Origin: Hymenopus coronatus
Taxonomy: Eukaryota > Arthropoda > Insecta > Mantodea > Hymenopodidae
NCBI GenBank assembly: GCA_030762935.1
Contig: CM060898.1
Span: 95,896,781-95,960,780 of the forward strand
Direction: 5' to 3'
Length of the DNA: 64,000 nucleotides
Part shown: piece by piece, positions 57,971 through 64,000 of the stretch
Position numbering within the stretch: the stretch's first letter is position 1
Layout: every line of letters starts with the position of its first letter
Made by a program: the position numbers and the translations under genes
The notes under the pieces: model-generated
What the model saw: only the letters and a program-made list of their open reading frames with translations
The model's database searches: none
What the model was told of the DNA's origin: nothing

Positions 57971-58937
57971 ATTTACACTTTTCAGTGGGTATGCTGACTT
58001 AACGCTATCACAACTTTGTTTAGGTTATTTACATTTTCTTCTAATCGCTTCTGACTAGCATTTACATTTGCTTCTAATTGTTTCTGACTAGCATTTACAT
58101 TTTCTTTTAATTGTTTCTGATTAGCATTTACATTTACTTCTAATTGTTTCTGACTAGCATTTACATTTTATTCTAACTTTTTCTGGTTTTCATTTATTTC
58201 TTTCAGTTGTATTAGTGTCTCAGCCTTCATTTCCTTCTTACTTTCTACATTCTCTTCTCTAATTCTTACAAATTCATTAATCACATCTACAATTAAGTTC
58301 TTAAATTGTGAACAGACATCTTCTACAGCATTTTTAATTTCATTCACAGCTACAGCTTGGCTTTCTACCTGATCTTTAAAATCTATGATTTTTTTAGCCT
58401 ATTCATCTCTTACTTCCTTTATTACTAATGCCTGCTGTTTAATTTCTGCTCTAATCTAATTACTACTTGACTCTGATTTTCTAATTTATTTTGTTGCACA
58501 TCTAATGAATTTTTCACGTGCTTAAATTGCCTACCCTGGTTTTCGGCTAGTTCAATTAAACTTTTATCATATCTGTCTGCTAATTCTTTCAGGTTTTCAG
58601 CTAACTAACTTTGGCTTTCTACTAGCTTACTCAAAATTTGGTTGGTATTATCTGCTAATTCTTTCTGATTTTCAGCTAACTTACTTTGGCTTTCTGCTAG
58701 CTTACTCAAACTTTGTTTGTTATTATCTGCTAATTCTTTCTGATTTTCAGCTAACTTACTCAAACTTTGGTTGGTACTATTTATGAGTGCTACTATGTCT
58801 TTTAATGTAATATTTTCAGCTATACTTGTGGGGGGCTGGTCCTTTTCCCTAACCTCACTATCTGTGTTATTAGCGGTGGTTTGTTTATCCATTTTTATGT
58901 CTGTTTTCTCACTCACTTTTCCAGATCTTAGTAACAT
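57971..58937 (-). pseudogene. retrotransposon gag N-terminal coiled coil
   Basis: Starts MLLRSGKVSEKTDI at 58937. The protein then consists of repeats of the SLSKLAENQKELADN type (58770-58605), interrupted by a stop at 58604. Beyond it comes more coiled coil, with LAENLKELADRYDK and FKHVKNSLDVQQNKLENQ. At 58030-58175 a 33-bp tandem repeat encodes an 11-residue unit (VNASQKQLEAN-like). Several stops make it non-functional. Confidence 0.75.
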
Positions 58938-59229
58938 ATAATAATTTTGTTACATGAAATTGAGTTATTAACTTATTTGAAGACATATACTAATATATCA
59001 CCGTGAAACTGCAAAACCTTCGTCCTTGTCATCTCTGGCGATGATCCTCATCAGCGTCATGTTGATATTTTCCACATCGTTGAACCTCTTCTGTAGCGAC
59101 ACCACTAATTCCTTGGGATAGTTTCTCTTCTTTGTCGTCCGTTTCGTTTCTTCTGCGTCGTGATGATCCTTTCTGCATTGTTTCTTTTAATTAGCGTCTC
59201 TATTCAGGCCGCACGTTGATAGTGCCATT

Positions 59230-59885
59230 TGTAACGAGAAAGTTGGTTCGTGTGTATTTAATTTTATTAATTTGTTTTATACTTTTACCATGTAGACTCT
59301 TCTCTCTTCTCAGGTTAGTGTATACAAGACGCATTCTAGATTTTGGTTTCAACTACCATCAATAAATATTGTTATTCTTTTTGAATTTATTGTAAATCTT
59401 GCTGATACATAAACATATGCAGAATCAAGTTATAACACTTCTTTTTCACAAGAATACATCTTTTGCTCACTTCTTATTTCTTTGTTAAGCAAAACGATCT
59501 TCCTTTTTCTTTGCAGCTATTTTAAACAGAAATATCTGTGTTGCTGTGCATTCATTCCAAGGCCGTGTAATGTCTGTATGTTTTTGTAATGCACATAGTA
59601 TAAGTCTTTCCCTCTCTTTCTATAATTGTTGCAATTATTGGTCACGTCTCCAGCCAACACATTATAAACTCCTTTATTTAAACCTTTTTGCATTGGAATG
59701 AACACACGTCTTGCAAATATATTAGTAACACAAATAAAAAAATCCAGCAATAACAATTTACACAAAAATTAACAGTTAAATGTACGCTTTAAGTTATTTA
59801 GCCAAATAAATAGCCAAGTTAACAGTAATAAAATTATAAAATAATAACCTTATATGTTAAGGCTTGTGGCCTTAATATTGTCTCA
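59230..59885 (-). repeat. 5' LTR
   Basis: Starts TGTAACGAGAAAG and ends ATTGTCTCA on the + strand; the other LTR ends ATTGTTACA. The two LTRs differ at scattered positions, including one longer gap-free match over the first ~130 bases. The LTR holds 'tcaataaatattgtta' on the + strand. Confidence 0.9.
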
Positions 59886-59989
59886 GACCTCAAAACATAT
59901 TTCTGGTGAAATCTTGCCATAGAATTTTTGGTTGGAGTACAATATCTTCTATACCTATATAGTGTGTGTAAAGAAAGTAAAAATAGGAC

Positions 59990-60530
59990 ATTATATGACT
60001 TTATCTACCTATTCTGCAACAAAACTGTTCTTACAGAAGCTTATTCTTCTATCTATTTCTTGCTAATCTAGATAAACATTAGTAGAAATGGTTTTATTAC
60101 ATATTTCCTTGTAGATGCTATGAAAATAGGAGAATACACCAGGCTTAAGCTATAGTCAAGTCTTTTAAGAATGGGTCGTTATATGATGACCTTGAAATTC
60201 TGTTCTCTTTGCAGGTCTAAGATGAAATAAAAATTACAATTTCCCCTGTGAGAAAATTATAAGTATTGGAAAATGTAAACTAGTACAAGAGAATATTTCG
60301 TTAGTGGTAACTCAAAAAAAAAAAAAAAGGATGTGATTTAAATTGTCTACTTTAATGAAATCTACATTTTTGGTGTGATAAGGTTTTGTCTTATCTGGTG
60401 CGGTTCACCAGTTACCCAAAAGTCACCCAGAGAGAAGAGGGCTTCAGAGGCTATTCCTAGAAAATTCAAGATATAAACTTCATTTGTCAAGAAATTATCT
60501 TTAATACAAGGAATGATCAGAAACTATGGT
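59990..60530 (-). repeat. repeat X, copy m
   Basis: Minus-strand copy from the tail ('atatgactttatctacctat', 'ctagataaacattagtagaa') through 'gatgaccttgaaattctgtt' and 'gggcttcagaggctattcct' to 'gtcaagaaattatctttaat'. The head is missing. Confidence 0.75.
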
Positions 60531-60639
60531 TACAAGGTCCATATTCTTGGTGTTTTGTCTTTCTCAACCAAGTTAATAGTGTTCTAATACATGGAATTTG
60601 CAGCTATGCAGTTTTAGTCAATTGCCACTTACAGTGATA

Positions 60640-61530
60640 CTGCAAAGTATACTAATGGCAGCTCATTTGGAAAACTGATCTCATGGATAAATCCGCTCAG
60701 TTATTCAATTTCTATGGGCGAAACATGTAGCTGTAGCTGGCATTCACCAACAGCTGGTGGATGGAGAGACTAATATTTCGCCAGCATGTTACAGAATGTT
60801 GTTGAAGGTTTGCGCCTGGTAGAGGATGAGGATCACAGTAGCTGATCAGCACAGCATCCACAGATTTGATCTCGGTTTGCGTGGAGGAGCTGATTTAGGA
60901 CAACAGGAGGATCATGTTACAAAATGGCGGTAAAACATGAAATGTCTTTTGGAAGCATTCATCACATTGTTTACGTTATTCTGCAGTACCAGAAAGTTTG
61001 TTCCTGATGGGATCCATGAAATCTATCACAAGAAGAAGCACATTGAGGCAACTGTGCAACTGTTGCAACAGTTCTCCACGGAAGGGAACAATTTTCCTCA
61101 CTGCATTGTCTTGGGTGATAAAACATGGGTTTATCACAATACCCCCAGCAGTAAGTGATCATCAATGAAGACTATGACATGATTGCGAGAAGCAATCAGG
61201 GGGAAACGGCCAGGACTTCTCACCGAGGGTGTCATCTTCCTTTACGACAACACATGACCTCGTACAGTCCAGAAGACTACTAAGCTGTTGAAGCAGTTTC
61301 ACTGGGATATCATTGATCACCCTCCCTGCAGCCCGGGTCTTGCTGCAAGTGACTTTCACCTTTTCCTCAGTTGAAGGAACACCTAAGAGGCCAACAAATC
61401 ACTTCAGATGAGAAGTTGCAACGTTCATGACAACATTGCTGGACAGGCAAGGAGAGGATTTTTACTAGGAGGGAATATTCAAACTCATCCCATGAAGGTG
61501 CCTCAACTGATCCTCTTCATACTGAAGTAG
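60640..61530 (+). pseudogene. mariner transposase remnant
   Basis: Pieces in order: GIHQQLVDGETNISPACYRM, VPDGIHEIYHKKKHIEA, LGDKTWVYHNTPSSK with the first catalytic Asp (61114-61157), GLLTEGVIFLYDNT (second Asp region), LLKQFHWDIIDHPPCSPGLA, and SDFHLFLS, where the third Asp region keeps 'SDFHLF' but the preceding PDLA is PGLA. QMRSCNVHDNIAGQARRGFL follows near the end. Stops and frameshifts throughout. It ends about 125 bases upstream of Jarid2 exon 2. Confidence 0.8.
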
Positions 61531-61656
61531 AGAATTAATTGTAAAATTAATTGTCCAGAATATTTAGTAGTTTGTACTTTATTGCATAACAGACCCTACT
61601 TTAAAAACATCCCTTGTACTAATGAGGTAAAAAATTCAATATGTTCATTTTTGCAG

Positions 61657-61829
61657 GACGAAGGTGCATGCACAGAGGAAATTTGCTCAAGGGTCTTCAA
61701 ATATGAGCAGTCCTGCATTGACACCAGTCAAAGACAAAGTGAAAGTGAATGGAACGGTACTGTCTCCAGAGCTGTTGCCTGCGAAGAGGCCAAAAACTGA
61801 AGATTTCCTAACTTTCCTATGCTTTAGAG
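61657..61829 (+). CDS. Jarid2 (protein Jumonji), second coding exon
   Basis: The acceptor TTTTTGCAG (to 61656) and donor G|GTAAGT (61829/61830) are strong. Read in the phase set by exon 1, it encodes TKVHAQRKFAQGSSNMSSPA, a linker, then LPAKRPKTEDFLTFLCFRG. Vertebrate JARID2 has the same two landmarks in the same order: an AQRKFAQ motif whose Lys is methylated by PRC2 and read by EED, and a KPKTEDFLTFLCLRG motif. Here the Lys codon is 61679-61681, residue 36 from the MVV start. The linker between motifs is similar in length to the vertebrate one. The exon ends in phase 1. The ARID, JmjN/JmjC and zinc-finger exons must lie to the right, outside the window. Confidence 0.92.
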
Positions 61830-64000
61830 GTAAGTTTCTATTTTATTAATAATCATACATGCAAAATATTTTAAATTCACATACATGATATATGCCCAGC
61901 TATTTATCGTTACCTGTATTCCTAGAAACTCACTAAGGGCCAGTAGGTTTATAAGCAAAGTAAATGAGACAAATAGTAGTAAGAAGGAAGGAAGGAATAT
62001 GAGTATACATTCTCATACTTGTTCATTTTTATAGTTTGCCCATAAAATGTACATGAGTGGAGGTATTTTTGTGGTTTTAAGCAAGGAGGTATTTTTGCAC
62101 TTTATGGGTAAATTTGAAGCGTTCATATTTTTTCACCAGTGGCATGTCAAAGCACGGTGTTCATGCTGTTATAAAGCAGAGGTTATTTGTTTGTATGGAT
62201 CATTCGTCACAATTGAGGACTGCAATAGAATGCTTAGCATGCAGATGCATTAAAATTTGATTTTACCTCTAGTGTTAAGTGTAAATGAAGCCGAACATTC
62301 AATAATGGAATTATAAAGTTAGTGTCAGTGGCTTTAATGGCATGACGTCATTATTAGTTCAGCAAGCCCCTTGTCTCAAAGCAGAGGTGAGAAATTGAAC
62401 CTTGGACTACATACATTACCAACATCATAAATTGATGCACTGGGCGATGCAGAACTGTTTTTCACCAGAGCATTGTGTGCGTTGTTTGGTTTTTGTGTTT
62501 TCTTAACTTATTCTGTGTAGGTCAGTTTTCATTTACTGCTGTAAAGAGTATGAACAAACATTTATTGTAGTGGGGAAGTTGTGCCATTAAAGCCATCTAC
62601 CAATTACCAGTTTACCAAAACTGTCCAATTATTTGAGTTTACTTGTCAGTTACCTGTAGTATTGAACCTTAAACAAAGTAATGGTCATGCTCGGACAAAC
62701 AACTGGTGGCAAAGGCTGAATAATTCTATACAAGTTATAGTAGATAGGTCTAAAATATGCCAATAGGAAAACATTTTAGCCAGCAGGAAAGAAACCAATC
62801 TGTGATACTCATCACAGAATGCAGACAGTTGGATACTTTGTGATGTATTACCTTAAATTCACTTATGGATTATTTTAAAATTGAAAACCTGACTTTCTAG
62901 TGTAAACTATTAGTAGCTAGAAGTATATATAATAATCTGTGTGCTGTACATTTACATTCATAGAATTATATCACAAATATAATTACAACATCTATCTTTA
63001 AGCTGAAAAACAAAGTAGCCAACAATCCTTGACTTGGCTAGAGGTTTTACACTGCATAACCCAACGTATATTTGCAAATTAATGGTAGAGAAGTGTGACT
63101 TGTTAAATGATGCATTGTAGTCAAAGTGATTTGGCAAAATAGGGAAGTTGATGGAGAAAACACTGCAGAGATATAATTTGTTTATTCCAGAAATGTTTCT
63201 GCATTTTATTTTTCAGATTTTATGAAATTATTTTTAACAAATGCAGCAGTAGCCTATTTTCTAGGGACCAAAGGATTTTGAAAATTATAAATGGGAAAAT
63301 GTATTAACAGAAAACATTGTATAGATAGTGTTATAGCACTGAAATTCTATACATATCATTTTTTTAGGTCAGCCTTTCTCATGCAGCGACTTCATTACTG
63401 TTTGTTAAGGTTAGGTAATTTAACAGAGGAATAATATTATTTACATCAGTGGCTTTGGTAAAGTGATAATTGCTTCTTAAATTCAGCATCAAGTAATTCA
63501 AGTGAATTCTACAACTCATGCAAACACTGCTTCTTATTGCACAGTACAATTTTACCATGAAATTCCATATATTCCATGAAATCATTAATCATCATTAACC
63601 TTTATAATTGTAAACAGTTGATGTAAGATGACATATCTCATTGCATATAAGCAGAAGTTGGAGCTTACTTATAATAGGAATAAGCATTTCCTTATTTGCC
63701 TGAAAGAGAAACATCTGTGAATTGAAAATCACTGCTTAAAGACTTTCCTGTAATAAACATGATTATAAATTCCACCCTAAAAGTACACTGTTGAAGACAG
63801 CATAATAATTTTGGACTTGCATGCAACTGATATTGCAATCTCAAACATTTTTAGGACCTTTCTAGATTCTATTTAATGCAATCTTCACAATCCACTTAAC
63901 AAATTCATGATTTATCTTCTAGAAACATTTTTCTTGGTATGAGTTCACCATGTTCTTGGAGAATCTATTGTATGATGATAGTGTGATGTTACATTCACTG
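61830..64000 (+). other. Jarid2 intron 2, left part
   Basis: Starts at GTAAGT. I see no further Jarid2 exon, known transposon protein or repeat X copy up to the window edge. Confidence 0.6.

Larger units (their letters stand above)
54225..59885 (-). mobile_element. Ty3/gypsy-type LTR retrotransposon, complete ends, pol deleted
   Basis: Two LTRs of 655 and 656 bp bound a 4.35-kb interior on the minus strand. A 4-bp duplication, GACC, flanks it (54221-54224, 59886-59889). Next to the 5' LTR the primer-binding site reads 'tggcactatcaacgtgcggc' (59227-59208, minus). A short purine run 'caaagggca' abuts the 3' LTR. Interior order: coiled-coil gag, capsid-like gag, basic region, protease, the first residues of RT, then directly the end of integrase. 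RT, RNase H and the integrase core are missing, so it could only move with help. Confidence 0.9.
53718..59989 (-). repeat. repeat X, copy l (split by LTR retrotransposon)
   Basis: Minus-strand copy. The tail and middle lie at 53718-54220 ('gatgcattccaatcacttga', 'gtcttcagaagttattccag', 'ggtattcaggg'). The head continues at 59890-59989 ('tcaaaacatatttctggtga', 'ggagtacaatatcttct'). The interrupted junction aligns with intact copy i near 50500, with the 4-bp duplication GACC. Confidence 0.75.
44591..61656 (+). other. Jarid2 intron 1 (17,066 bp)
   Basis: GTAAGA donor at 44591 and TTTTTGCAG acceptor ending at 61656. The intron is almost entirely made of transposable elements and repeat X. The stretch 44600-46620 has no recognised element beyond a (TA)n run. 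Length fits the long introns of large insect genomes. Confidence 0.8.

Noticed and set aside
58030..58175. CRISPR-like array
   Set aside because: The 33-bp units are contiguous with no unique spacers and encode a coiled coil in a gag pseudogene.

Overview
The window is nuclear DNA from an insect with a large, transposon-filled genome. It is AT-rich, contains no bacterial-style gene packing, and nearly all recognisable coding sequence belongs to decayed transposable elements. The transposons are arthropod types: mariner and Tc1-like, KIAA1586-type hAT, Jockey, I-like and R2-like LINEs, Penelope, Ty3/gypsy, and tRNA-headed SINEs. A cockroach or other polyneopteran is my best guess, but that is inference and no species marker was seen.

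The one host gene I can support is Jarid2 (protein Jumonji, a PRC2 cofactor) on the + strand. Two coding exons lie at 44466-44590 and 61657-61829. They are separated by a 17.07 kb intron, and a second intron runs off the right edge. The splice phases match (phase 2, then phase 1). Exon 2 carries the AQRKFAQ motif, equivalent to the PRC2-methylated lysine region of vertebrate JARID2, and the KTEDFLTFLC motif. Everything left of about 43 kb looks intergenic, or could be 5' UTR intron.

Layout, left to right. 0.5-2.4 kb: a two-copy unknown repeat flanks a Penelope-like remnant with a GIY-YIG endonuclease piece. 4-7.7 kb: copies of an unnamed non-coding repeat, called repeat X here, plus pieces of an I-like LINE. 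8.3-9.4 kb: a LINE remnant. 10.9-12.4 kb: a Tc1-like element with a SINE inside. 12.5-18.3 kb: an R2-like reverse transcriptase split by two later LINE insertions, each with a readable target-site duplication. 18.3-21.6 kb: two Tc1-like remnants, a SINE and a LINE 3' end. 22.2-24.2 kb: a mariner interrupted by a CpG-rich, solo-LTR-like insert with an 85-bp triplication. 25.6-27 kb: a SINE and repeat X. 28.4-30.4 kb: a hAT pseudogene. 30.6-36 kb: mostly unrecognised, with one LTR-like stretch. 36.2-41.1 kb: gypsy pol, mariner and Jockey remnants abutting one another. 41.2-44.4 kb: short tandem repeats, a hammerhead-like motif and an unassigned stretch.

Jarid2 intron 1 (44.6-61.7 kb) is packed with repeat X in both orientations. 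It also holds a full-length SINE, a Tc1-like element with its own SINE, a complete but internally deleted Ty3/gypsy-type LTR retrotransposon on the minus strand (54225-59885, 4-bp TSD), and a mariner pseudogene just upstream of exon 2.

The feature I cannot assign to a described system is repeat X. It has at least twelve copies, is roughly 0.8-1.1 kb long, shows no coding constraint in the one pair I compared, carries a near-palindrome at its head, and is found tandem and head-to-head.
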